A stretch of DNA of 64,000 nucleotides from Aphrocallistes beatrix. Lineage: Eukaryota > Porifera > Hexactinellida > Sceptrulophora > Aphrocallistidae. Shown one piece after another: positions 41,101 through 51,780 of the stretch. How positions within the stretch are numbered: position 1 is the first letter of the stretch; each line of letters starts with the position of its first letter. The notes beneath the pieces were generated by a model. The model saw nothing but the letters and a program-made list of their open reading frames with translations. It did no database searches and was not told where the DNA came from. Position numbers and translations under genes: made by a program. The stretch lies in assembly GCA_963281255.1 (NCBI GenBank), contig OY725494.1, positions 3,485,934 to 3,549,933 on the forward strand. Direction: 5' to 3'.

Positions 41101-43341
41101 TTCGATTCTTGAAAGACATATAGTTCCATGTGAATATACATTTTGAGAAGACATGGAAACAGCAATAAGCGATTGCTATCCGAAGTTGATTTTGAATCGA
41201 GGTCTATGGACTGAGTTAGAGCTGGGCATAACATTAACTAACTTTTGAGTTAAATATGAAGATATGAAGAGAACTAAGATCTTGATTTCGAAATGTACTA
41301 CCAGCTCATCACGATCCTCTTAGTCGTCACTCTCATCCCGGGATTCAGTGTCAGAACTGTGCAAGGAGAGGAAGCTAGGGAGAGCGAGCTAATCGATGTG
41401 AGCAAAAGACTGGAGAGATCATTTGAACAGAACAGAAATGGTAGTCTCAGACCGAACATCATCCACAATGGAATCGGAAAAGTGGAAAGAGACATCATAA
41501 TCTCAGTTTTAATCGTGGCTTGTGTGACACCATTGCTATGTGGGATCTTGATGGTTGCATGTCAGCTCGCTACCCAGATGAAAAAAAAGCACATCCGGAA
41601 GTTTTGTAAGAAGCAAGGGCTAGCAAGGAGAGATTGCAACCAGTCAGAAGGCATCAGTAAGATGGGACCGCTGCAGCTCCATAACTCCTTCCCCGTCTAC
41701 ATCAACGGACTAACTCGGGAGGAGATGGAGTGCTACATGAATCTGACCGCTCTAGCAAGGGAGCAAGGAATGCGTGCGAATGGCAGCATCGGGACGAATA
41801 ACCCTGAGACAGGACAGATAGAGGGGAAAGAAAGTGTTCCTTTGACGCCGCCACATATCAGAATAAAGCCAAGGATTGCTATAGTATACCCCAGTCCCAC
41901 TCCAAGTTACGTTAATACTAATGGAGTATTCTCACCAACTGAAAGGAATACAAGAAATCTATATCCACCGCTTCCGTACAATTTCAGAAATGATGCACCT
42001 ATCTTTGAGATGCAACCCAAAAACTCCACTCCTAGGTCTCCCCTCAGTACGCCTCCACAGGCTAAGCACAGGCCGTCCATACGAGAGACGCCTGATCGCG
42101 CTGTGAAAAAGAAGAAAATAGATCTACTGAGACAGATGACGATGTCTCCACCGCCCAGTTACACTTCAAAGGAAGTGATAAAGAGCATGCCCTGCCTCTC
42201 GTTTCCTTATAAGGGCAGTCCCTGTAGCAACTTGAATGTGAGCAAGAGTAGCGTAGTGAAACAGAAGGACAGGAGTGCGAGTGAGAGCGACCTCTCTACT
42301 TAAGTAAATTATATAAACTCTATTTAGATTCATTTCTCTTCACATTAGTTAGTTGTATATTCCTCTAAGTGAGGACAATTAGGGAACAGATTCGATTCGT
42401 GTGCATATAATGTGAAATTAATTATATTACATCATTTCTTGATTAGCTTACCAATTGTACGACAGGAGTTTCACAGATTAGAATTATTCCTTGTTTCCTC
42501 AGTCTAATTCCGCCTCCCGAGGAAAGAACGGTTCTTGGCAGCTACACAAATAAAAGATGAAAAATTAAATTTCGAAATTCCAAATAAGAACAATGTAGAC
42601 AAGCAGAAGCAAATTAAACTGATAAGAGATTCAATTATGCATGAATTAACGCTTGAAACGAGTACAACTAACCACTCCGGGCATGTGTACGACGGAGACC
42701 TTGCCAGTATTGTCTCCAATGAATAACTGCTGTCCTTTGTTGTCCCATACAATATCACTGATATGACAGCCTCTGTGTTCTGACACTTCCAGAACTTTCT
42801 AGAAATATAAGTCCAGGCTGATTGATACAAGTACAATACTATAAATGAACACTCACCTTAGAATGCTGTAAGTGAGTAACATTGAGCTCCCAAACAATAA
42901 TAACTCCACATCTAAATATGAGAGAATTCAATGGGTACCAGTACGTATTTATGGACAAGCACCCTCACATAATCATTACTCACCCAGAACCGATCGCTAG
43001 GTACTTGTCATCAGGAGAGAATCTGGCTATCTGGATATCTCGTTCCTATGGATACAACGTTGAACAGTAGAAGAGCACGAGATCATATTACACAGTAGCA
43101 TGAGCAAGCAGCTGACCTTATTAGGGATGAAGTTGATGTAATTGAGTGGGTGTTTGATGAACACGTACACTCCGCCCGTGTTAGCTCCCAGGACTAACAG
43201 GTGGCTGGAAACTGCGAAACAGGAGTACTTGATGCGGTTTGAAGCTCTGATTGGTAGGTACAGCTTTTTACCGAAATCTCGCACATCAACCGGAAGGTAT
43301 AACTCCTCAGCCAAATAGATATCTCCACCTGATGCAGCCAT
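29171..43341 (-). CDS. HPS5: HPS5 (BLOC-2 subunit) with C-terminal RING-H2 finger
   Basis: About 26 exons and roughly 1,280 residues. Exons: 43117-43341, 42984-43045, 42857-42911, 42673-42798, 42452-42541, 38892-38956, 38792-38824, 38639-38735, 38478-38563, ~38306-38403, 37840-37925, 36240-36382, 36071-36169, 35207-36006, 34902-35141, 34464-34843, 34023-34203, ~33825-33957, 33651-33767, 30496-30611, 29873-30152, 29728-29803, 29605-29637, 29475-29542, 29337-29410, 29171-29244. The N-terminal beta-propeller (GANTGGVYVF, RFSPDDKYLAIGSG, FIGDNTGK, ERDGLYGACF, DIQDVLVHDNEIW) and C-terminal solenoid (KFPFLLPWEISTILF, FWFGMISSLMEIG, DISLIEHP) follow human HPS5. BLOC-2 directs cargo to lysosome-related organelles. 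Two junctions (38306/37925 and 33825/33767) do not resolve in frame by eye. The end carries C-x2-C ... CGHSYHKSC ... C-x2-C. Introns host other genes and a transposon. Confidence 0.88.
31162..31366. repeat. AT-only tandem repeat (ATAATTAT type)
   Basis: About 200 bp of near-pure A/T in phased repeats of ATTATATAATT with occasional C. It lies within an HPS5 intron, next to the satellite described below, and a short stretch of the same pattern returns at 32062-32115. Confidence 0.9.
31370..31985. repeat. ~140-bp tandem satellite, about 4.5 units
   Basis: Units begin near 31371, 31511, 31650, 31787 and 31935 with TTTGTTTACTTTTGTTTACA, followed by ATAAAGTAAAC, then CTTCCAACGGTTG and GGGTGTAGATTT. 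Copies differ by scattered substitutions and small indels; the last is truncated. It is intronic to HPS5. Confidence 0.9.
31998..32062. repeat. GC-rich dispersed hairpin repeat, copy A
   Basis: A GC-rich island in AT-rich DNA: TAGGCG, GGCGACTCTGCG, ACACGCAGTGT, then GCGAAGAGTGTTTG. The same string of blocks recurs at 54299-54383. Internal inverted repeats (GCGAACACG with AGTGTCCGC) would fold. It looks like a short dispersed element, perhaps a structured non-autonomous transposon or SINE tail. Confidence 0.7.
32175..33535 (+). mobile_element. Full-length Tc1/mariner-superfamily transposon
   Basis: A 1.36-kb element in an HPS5 intron. Terminal inverted repeats: the left end starts CCGGGTGATCC and continues AAAAAACAGGCCC; the right end, read inward, starts CAGGGTGTTTC and continues AAAAAACAGGCCC. 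Each end is flanked by TA, the expected target duplication. It contains one transposase gene. The termini are not identical (several mismatches), so it is not brand new. Confidence 0.92.
32263..33312 (+). CDS. Tc1/mariner-type transposase, C-terminally frameshifted
   Basis: 349 residues as read. An N-terminal helix-turn-helix region (about residues 15-125, with SGRPRKRT between two HTH-like parts) binds the terminal repeats. The DDE/D catalytic core has FTSDEAHF (first Asp), FQQDGAPAHT (second Asp) and PHSPDLSPPDFYLWG (third Asp, 36 residues after the second). The frame ends at FRGQFARM, but a different frame from about 33285 to the stop at 33381-33383 continues with the family's usual end (RLRKC ... 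NGEHLEHML). This copy is therefore probably inactivated by a single-base loss near 33280-33290. The nearest named family was not determined. Confidence 0.9.
   Translation: MAEATHVKACKPNWKLEHRVFCVEFYFKHGSFKKVNELFHVKFETASSPCKSVIQAWIDHFRTYGTVLNLNVKDDKRPTHSGRPRKRTAELIDDIREAVGNSPKRSIRKRSQTLGITPTTLWRVLKHDLRVFPYRIRTSQKLTNADIAKRLTMAVKLVAKVECCDTFLGLLFTSDEAHFDLDGKVNSKNNVFWGTQKPSEISQKPLHSERCTVWAALSARGIIGPIFIEENGRNVTVTKERYVKVLEEFWKEVESLYPSLLPRLWFQQDGAPAHTSIMAREWLKNHFGTRVISRLTPFEWAPHSPDLSPPDFYLWGYLKDKVYANKPQNIVELKDSIKDERFRGQFARM
36600..37607 (-). CDS. YIPF1/YIPF2-type Golgi membrane protein
   Basis: 335 residues, intronless. A cytoplasmic N-terminus (KVFWKLDYYQQFFNVTTSDV, typical of YIPF1/2) is followed by the Yip1 domain with five membrane segments (about residues 75-235) including MSGNIAKYFG and the Tyr/Gly-rich YGYSLSIYIPVSI. 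The C-terminus adds an acidic tail of about 100 residues, longer than in the human proteins. YIPF1/2 cycle in the Golgi, pair with other YIPF proteins and bind Rab GTPases. The gene lies in the HPS5 intron between the exons at 36240-36382 and 37840-37925, on the same strand as its host, so it needs its own promoter and terminator there. Confidence 0.93.
   Translation of the reverse strand: MLKMNDSFADIEANPAKDKEGESSNDSSQQSKVFWKLDYYQQFFNVTTSDVGHRVLSSMIPNRKGFIDMVSSNPDLYGPLWICITLIVTASMSGNIAKYFGTQGLSVWTFQFQEVTTLASILFIYTWVVPIVLWAVLIWRVGQANTHSLFSMITLYGYSLSIYIPVSILWTLLIRFASVQWAITMSAAALSGGVLAISFWPVIKKDKQRIAYGVIAAIILLHVLLAVGFQLYFFRSVSTSPPALAVPTQPPNVRFDKKSETMPVGIPVDSEEEVDEIEPSDGEGIKFQGNVHGDGIDTIGTDSDQEEDVIIQNQAEDKKPTPVLSPDSHEPPKNR
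39075..39776 (+). CDS. Orphan single-pass TM protein A (Cys-rich TM)
   Basis: 233 residues, intronless, not recognised. A signal peptide (about residues 10-33) is followed by a short ectodomain of about 25 residues and a long Cys-rich hydrophobic span (about residues 60-100; CCACCVLFCTLPC, then GCGCAGG). The rest is a polar cytoplasmic tail of about 130 residues without a known domain. The tail contains FLYSPNTYFS, weakly like the LYPxLPYxF motif of its two neighbours. It is on the strand opposite HPS5, within the ~3.5-kb HPS5 intron 38957-42451. Cys clusters at the membrane could be palmitoylated. Shisa-like adaptors have comparable architecture, but I see no Shisa Cys pattern, so this is only an analogy. 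Confidence 0.75.
   Translation: METHCEYTKLLRLSLPYILLLLLLANSVPATRAQEGNADARGLINTLKDGDFHLVLNRYKKRIILILCTPIFLCCACCVLFCTLPCICVVMIGCGCAGGIDAFRTKRRPAEPPTNNIVVIEKIQGRESQVPEELTGPRQFLYSPNTYFSNQAQYAEHRPGLGSYPKLTVTHGTIANNENVLTEEHTSERRNSLPSDDKDKDNARYNFLSLDDLNQIETRAKTLGRVKFGQSNV
40217..40894 (+). CDS. Orphan single-pass TM protein B
   Basis: 225 residues, intronless, unrecognised. Signal-like segment at residues 8-24, ectodomain of about 35 residues with a dibasic ERRD site, TM with Cys pairs (about residues 56-90; GYLCCVIVPCC), then a ~130-residue tail. The tail has the motif LYPYLPYQF, nearly identical to LYPPLPYNF in gene C, which argues that B and C are paralogues. It ends in VVYENY, a possible tyrosine-based signal. 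It lies in the same HPS5 intron and orientation as A and C, with spacers of about 400 bp. No function can be assigned. Confidence 0.75.
   Translation: MKYILVRKLFSLHLILSILLVQGLRIDTEDKAGIRERRDAPTDLTRRVDAFLGTQRGQIILAVVLGVSGYLCCVIVPCCLGAASILLLHCMNLLEYPDTPKLNKGRLDLDKVHRKREQGECTARETGIPENQRECTAIQDSLADHPGPPIILNQVASSEQVNCPVNSQILYPYLPYQFTYLTYGAHATNSPVYMNPATCNLPNDNMDPVSSNVRDEKAEVVYENY
41293..42303 (+). CDS. Orphan single-pass TM protein C with PPxY tail
   Basis: 336 residues, intronless, unrecognised. Signal peptide (residues 1-25), a ~45-residue ectodomain with an N-glycosylation site (NGS), TM (about residues 73-95, with two Cys) and a basic stop-transfer KKKH. The ~235-residue tail is Pro-rich with LYPPLPYNF and PPPSYT (a PPxY motif, a typical WW-domain ligand for Nedd4-type E3 ligases), and a basic KKKK. 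The signal-TM-tail layout and the LYPxLPYxF motif link it to gene B. It is the last of three same-strand genes inside one HPS5 intron; its stop is about 150 bp from the HPS5 exon at 42452. Confidence 0.78.
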   Translation: MYYQLITILLVVTLIPGFSVRTVQGEEARESELIDVSKRLERSFEQNRNGSLRPNIIHNGIGKVERDIIISVLIVACVTPLLCGILMVACQLATQMKKKHIRKFCKKQGLARRDCNQSEGISKMGPLQLHNSFPVYINGLTREEMECYMNLTALAREQGMRANGSIGTNNPETGQIEGKESVPLTPPHIRIKPRIAIVYPSPTPSYVNTNGVFSPTERNTRNLYPPLPYNFRNDAPIFEMQPKNSTPRSPLSTPPQAKHRPSIRETPDRAVKKKKIDLLRQMTMSPPPSYTSKEVIKSMPCLSFPYKGSPCSNLNVSKSSVVKQKDRSASESDLST

Positions 43342-43538
43342 CTCTAGGACTAACTAACATTGTACAATCGCATACATCAATATTATAATAAAATTCTGGT
43401 CCCGGGGGAGCATTTGAAACTAATGGTAGTAGGATGAATGCTCTTTATGAAATCTCGATTGCAGAGGATTTATGCACACATACAACTTAGTATTTCAAAA
43501 AATTCGATGACAAACTAAATACGCCGATTCAGATCTAA

Positions 43539-44444
43539 TTATTTCCCCTTAAAGACTGGTTTCCGCTTCTCCTTGAAGGCCATCAGTCCCTCCATCCTGT
43601 CAGCAGTGGGGATAACCTGGGCATAGCAGGCCTCCTCGATCTTGAGTCCGGTGGACAGGTCAGTCTGCATTCCGGCATTGATCGCCTGCTTAGCTAGTCT
43701 GACCGCAATCGGGCCCTGAGGAACGATGTCCTTCGCAATCTGCAGTGCCTTCTGAAAGGCGGCGTCTCTGTCCTCATTCTGTTCCACTGCGTACTGTACC
43801 AGCCCCGCCTCCTGCGCCTCCGTCCCGCTGAGAACCTTAGCCGTGAAGATGAACTCCTTCGCTTTGGCACTCCCGATCAGTCTCGGCAGTCTCTGCGTCC
43901 CGCCTCCCCCCGGGATGATAGCCAGCCGCGTCTCCACCAGTCCGATCTTAGCATCGGAGGAGGAGACGATCATGTCCCCCGCCAGCGCCAGCTCCAGCCC
44001 TCCTCCCAGCGCCACGCCGTCCACCGCCATCAGCACCGGTTTGTTCAGGTTCTCGATCCGCCACGTGATCTGTCTGAAGCCAGCGACGAACCCGCCCACT
44101 TTCTCGGGAGGGATCTTGGCCCGCTCCTTCAGGTCAGCCCCGGCGCAGAACACCCCGGGGACGAGAGAGCGGAATATCACAGCCCTGATGCCCCCCAGGT
44201 CTTGCTCCAGCTCTGTCAAGATGGAGGTCAGTCGGGCGACTAGACCGAAACTGAGGGCATTCTTAGCTTCCGGTCTGTTGATTCCGAGGATGGCGATATT
44301 GTCATCTGTCGTGGTCAGTTCAATCTCTGTTCCTTGGCCGGTCGTATGGGAGAGGAGCCTGCTCGCTAAGCTCAGGGGAGGGGAGGGGAACAGCGGCCGT
44401 GTCGCTAACCTTCTAAACGAGTTAATCATTGCAGAACTAAACAT
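43539..44444 (-). CDS. AUH: Methylglutaconyl-CoA hydratase (AUH family), mitochondrial
   Basis: 301 residues, intronless. An N-terminal basic/hydroxylated leader (residues 1-35, rich in R, S, L) is a plausible mitochondrial presequence. The crotonase fold follows, with oxyanion-hole segments FCAGADLKERAK and ALGGGLELALAGD and the second catalytic Glu region GLVETRLAIIPGGGGTQRLP, then IEEACYAQVIPT and FKEKRKPVFKGK. AUH hydrates 3-methylglutaconyl-CoA in leucine breakdown and can bind AU-rich RNA. ECHDC2 is a close relative; the VETRLAIIPGGGGTQ segment favours AUH. It lies upstream of HPS5 on the same strand, with about 200 bp between. Confidence 0.93.
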   Translation of the reverse strand: MFSSAMINSFRRLATRPLFPSPPLSLASRLLSHTTGQGTEIELTTTDDNIAILGINRPEAKNALSFGLVARLTSILTELEQDLGGIRAVIFRSLVPGVFCAGADLKERAKIPPEKVGGFVAGFRQITWRIENLNKPVLMAVDGVALGGGLELALAGDMIVSSSDAKIGLVETRLAIIPGGGGTQRLPRLIGSAKAKEFIFTAKVLSGTEAQEAGLVQYAVEQNEDRDAAFQKALQIAKDIVPQGPIAVRLAKQAINAGMQTDLSTGLKIEEACYAQVIPTADRMEGLMAFKEKRKPVFKGK

Positions 44445-44583
44445 TCAACGTAAAAACATTAGGTCTAGTGCCAAGCAGTCATTACTTAAAGCGAAGTGAA
44501 ATGAACCAAAACAGATTCGAATAAGAATAGACCAATCTGAAACATTACATTAAAAGCACTGCATTCCAACTGATCTAATCAAG

Positions 44584-48350
<3,767 letters not shown>

Positions 48351-50618
48351 ATGGGATTTCTGTTTCATGTTTATACATATGTAACTATTGTTAGCGTTTT
48401 GATCGGCTATATCTATTGTCAATGCAAGTTGAACTGCAATTCTGGCACGTGTAGTGAAGCGAGTGGAGTGAGTTCATGTGTCTGTGATATCGGGTATAGG
48501 GGAGAGTATTGCGACATAATTTCTAGAGAGCCGTTCTGTGAAGGTGTGAGTGAGCAGGGGTACAAATGGCCGGATACCAAGGCCGGGGGCATAGCCGCGA
48601 TAAAATGCAACTCGAGTGGCAGCACAAAGTTCGAAGGTGTTATTAATCGACCGTGTGGTGTAGGTGGTGTTTGGAAGGGGGTGAATCTGAAAAATTGCAC
48701 CAATCCTAAATTCAATGAAATTCAACAACAGCTCAATCAACTGGGAGGGGAGAGACCTGGTGCGATAAGTCTATCAGATTGTATCGCACTCGCGGACACG
48801 CTGATAGAAGCTACGACTCCACCTTCCAACGCAATAGGAGCTTACATTGGTCCTTTGAATCTCGTCACCGCAGTTGAATGTTTACACCTCCTGCAATTAG
48901 CCATAAACCAAAAGTTAGGAATAGAAAAGAAGGAAGCAATCGAGGGGTTCGGCACTCAGTGGCTCGGATCTTTTTCAAACGTGATAGATCTAAGGAACTC
49001 TCTAAGTTTCATGTCTCCTTGTGTGGATGCATTGAGTCTAGTCAATATTCTAGTTTCCAGTCTTGAATCTATAACCAGAAACTACGCAGAATTTTCTACT
49101 CGAGAACGAATGATCGAGCATCAAAATCTTCAAATAATAGGAGGACCCGTTTACACAACTCTTAAAGGGAATGTGGCCTCATTTCCAATCACGACGCCCA
49201 TGAATTGGGAAGAAGAGATACAATTTGACTCGGATCACTTGAAAACAATTAGAACACACACTGGAACGAATACAACGGTATTCATTGGTATGAGCGTCAG
49301 TACTGGACTAAGTGAGATCATTAATGCAGTGTTGAATTCATCAGAAATTGGAAATGGATATACTCCGATTTCTAGGTTCGTCACAGTAGGAGTCGGGGGC
49401 CAGCGAGGACGAATAGAATTCAGTTCTCCAGTAAATATTACGTTAGCAATACCACCCAAGTACTCAGACAGTAGTTACGTACACAAATGTGCGTATTGGA
49501 ATGCTAGCTTGCGGGTCTGGAGTAGAGACGGGGTGTATGCGGGCGGAGGTTCTGTTGCAAACAGATTTGTATGCAGCAGCTCACACTTAACAAGCTTCAG
49601 TGTACTTTCCAATGCAAGCCTCAATTCCACGAATGAAGATCTCAGTTCCCTTACCATATTCGTCCTCAGTATTATCACCTATGTACTAAGCATAGTGTCG
49701 ATAATCGCACTCATCGCAGCCATTGTGATATTCCTGTTGTTAGGTAAGGAACTGTACAAGAAAGATCTCTACATGGCACACTTTAACTATGCCATTTCTC
49801 TCACTCTCTCCTTGGCCATGTTTGTGATTGCGGTACAATCAGCAACCGTAACAAATAGCCCAATTGCATGCGGGATCATCGCAGGAATCGTCCATTACAC
49901 TTTTCTATCAGTGTTCGCATGGAGCTTTTGTGAGGCAGTGTTAATAGTCTATTTACTATTCGTGCTACTCGGTACCCGGAGAATAATTTTCTACCTTATG
50001 CTGGTAGGCTGGGGGCTCCCAATTCCTATCGTGATAGTAACAGTCAGCGCTCGTTGGTACAACTACGGAGTACCCGGGAAACACTGCTGGGTGTCGACTG
50101 AGAATGGAGTGATATGGAGTTTCATTGCCCCCGCTCTCGTTATTATACTGATCAACTTTGTTTTGTTAATAATCTCAATTGTACGGATTGTGTCAGGACT
50201 CGACACAAGTAACCGACAAATGACACAAGTGAAGCAAGCGAAATTAGCCGCGATTGGAACTCTCCTACTCGTGCCACTTCTCGGAATACCGTGTGCAGTG
50301 GCGATACCCAACTTCTTCTTTCCTATTCCATTGTTCCAGTGGATATTCGTCCTGCTCAACACCCCTCAGGGGCCGCTATTCTTCCTGACATATGTGCTGA
50401 GCAATAGATACCTCGTGATGCAAGTATTCCGAAAAAAGAATGAGATTGAGACGCAAAGGGAAAGACATACCGAGCTACGCAGACTGAGAGAGACTGAATA
50501 TTCTACGCCGAGATCGTCTCAGTATAGGAAGTCTATTCGCGGCGTGGAAATGAATAATGAAGGAAGTATGACATTCAAAGAGGAAGTTTTAGCATCAAAA
50601 CCCAATCTTGTTAATTAA
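48351..50618 (+). CDS. Adhesion G-protein-coupled receptor (EGF-HormR-GAIN-7TM)
   Basis: 755 residues in one exon. A hydrophobic leader (residues 1-23) is followed by an EGF-like module (CKLNCNSGTCSEASGVSSCV, then CDIGYRGEYC), a hormone-receptor-like Cys/Trp module (to about residue 122), a GAIN domain and a GPS (about residues 381-423). Seven TM segments span about 435-685 in the class B2 layout. The cytoplasmic tail is about 70 residues, basic then polar. The GPS keeps the SSSHLTSFSVL self-cleavage core (HL/T) but lacks one of its two usual Cys pairs. EGF plus HormR plus GAIN resembles ADGRL/ADGRE-type receptors, but no vertebrate orthologue is clear. It is divergent from CDC5L. Ligand and G protein unknown. 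Confidence 0.92.
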   Translation: MGFLFHVYTYVTIVSVLIGYIYCQCKLNCNSGTCSEASGVSSCVCDIGYRGEYCDIISREPFCEGVSEQGYKWPDTKAGGIAAIKCNSSGSTKFEGVINRPCGVGGVWKGVNLKNCTNPKFNEIQQQLNQLGGERPGAISLSDCIALADTLIEATTPPSNAIGAYIGPLNLVTAVECLHLLQLAINQKLGIEKKEAIEGFGTQWLGSFSNVIDLRNSLSFMSPCVDALSLVNILVSSLESITRNYAEFSTRERMIEHQNLQIIGGPVYTTLKGNVASFPITTPMNWEEEIQFDSDHLKTIRTHTGTNTTVFIGMSVSTGLSEIINAVLNSSEIGNGYTPISRFVTVGVGGQRGRIEFSSPVNITLAIPPKYSDSSYVHKCAYWNASLRVWSRDGVYAGGGSVANRFVCSSSHLTSFSVLSNASLNSTNEDLSSLTIFVLSIITYVLSIVSIIALIAAIVIFLLLGKELYKKDLYMAHFNYAISLTLSLAMFVIAVQSATVTNSPIACGIIAGIVHYTFLSVFAWSFCEAVLIVYLLFVLLGTRRIIFYLMLVGWGLPIPIVIVTVSARWYNYGVPGKHCWVSTENGVIWSFIAPALVIILINFVLLIISIVRIVSGLDTSNRQMTQVKQAKLAAIGTLLLVPLLGIPCAVAIPNFFFPIPLFQWIFVLLNTPQGPLFFLTYVLSNRYLVMQVFRKKNEIETQRERHTELRRLRETEYSTPRSSQYRKSIRGVEMNNEGSMTFKEEVLASKPNLVN

Positions 50619-50844
50619 ATGTACATAATTACATGTACATTGTACAGCTGTACATACTACATATATAAATTGGATGATGTATTAGTCCTTCTACCTGTAA
50701 ATACAAGTATGCAAAATGTCATTTGGAAATAGTGATCAACGTTAATTTATCATAAAACTCTCAATTGTAGAAAATATCCATTCAAAGTTCAGAAGTCATC
50801 ATAGGTACGGCATACATATATTCACCAAACGTACATATTACGTA
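50619..50844. other. 3' flank of the GPCR gene
   Basis: AT-rich sequence with a TGTACA-rich stretch just after the stop. No terminator or gene can be named. Confidence 0.5.
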
Positions 50845-51017
50845 TAGTAGAACCTCGTTAATGCCAGCAGGGGTCGAAATTAGTTCGTACGCGTATTATC
50901 CGGAATTCGTATTAACCGAAGTGATTTACGTGTATTTTCCTCTGTAGACGATAAAATATCTGTTCGTATTATAAGTTGCGGATATTATATTCGTGTTCGT
51001 ATTACGAGGTTTTACTG
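50845..51017. mobile_element. Pogo/Tigger-like MITE
   Basis: A 173-bp element flanked by TA, with inverted ends: the left begins TAGTAGAACCTCGTTAAT and the right, read inward, begins CAGTAAAACCTCGTAATACG. CAGTAGAACCTCG-type termini with a TA target are typical of pogo/Tigger elements (established for that group). The interior contains several TTCGTATTA units and no open frame. Related fragments occur at about 48017-48090 and 51193-51270. Confidence 0.75.
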
Positions 51018-51780
51018 TAGTTGCGATTCTTAGAGTGCATTCGTATAGGGAGATACTTGTACCATGGACAGGTAATCGATGTCTTCCGTATGCACGATAC
51101 TGCGAAATATAAGAATCCCATTTCTACCAAATTTTGCATGTAGGATCCCTTTTTATACATATTCACACCTTTTTTACACAAGTTTGTACAGTTGAACTCA
51201 GATCGTGGTACTCAGGAAAATTTGGAAAAGTACGCACTAACTGAAGTACATCTCATCCGAGTATACAATGTATGTATGAATGTATGTATGCATGTATGTA
51301 CGTTATCTCTAAGCATGACTAAAGGAATATTGTTAATTAATACAATACTTAATTATTTAATAAAACACCCCTTACGTAGATGACAAACTAAACAAATTAT
51401 AGATATTAACCAAAAATATGTTCGTGAAAATTGTTCATGTTTATTTGTACATTGGTCTTAGAGGCTAAGCATGAACCTAAGTTCTAATTAGTGTTTTGTG
51501 GTGTTCCGTTCCTGGAGGTGGTCCCCACTAACTGCAGTCGATTGTATACCAACATGGCACAAATAAAATCATAAATCATAACATTTATTAAATAAAATAT
51601 CAAAAAGTAAGAGAGAACAAGGTATGAAATGTTATATACGTATGTATAGGTATGTTAAAACAATTCTAATATCAAAAATACAAACATTAATGAACTCATT
51701 TAGTGGCGATTTGTTGTAGACGAAATCACGAGTTGGGAAGTTGTGGTCCGTATTGAAAAAATAAAATCAATGCTACTAAC
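51018..51780. other. Gap between GPCR and receptor PTP
   Basis: AT-rich; carries a relic related to the MITE just upstream (about 51193-51270) and a short ATGTATGT tract at about 51268. No gene. Confidence 0.55.
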
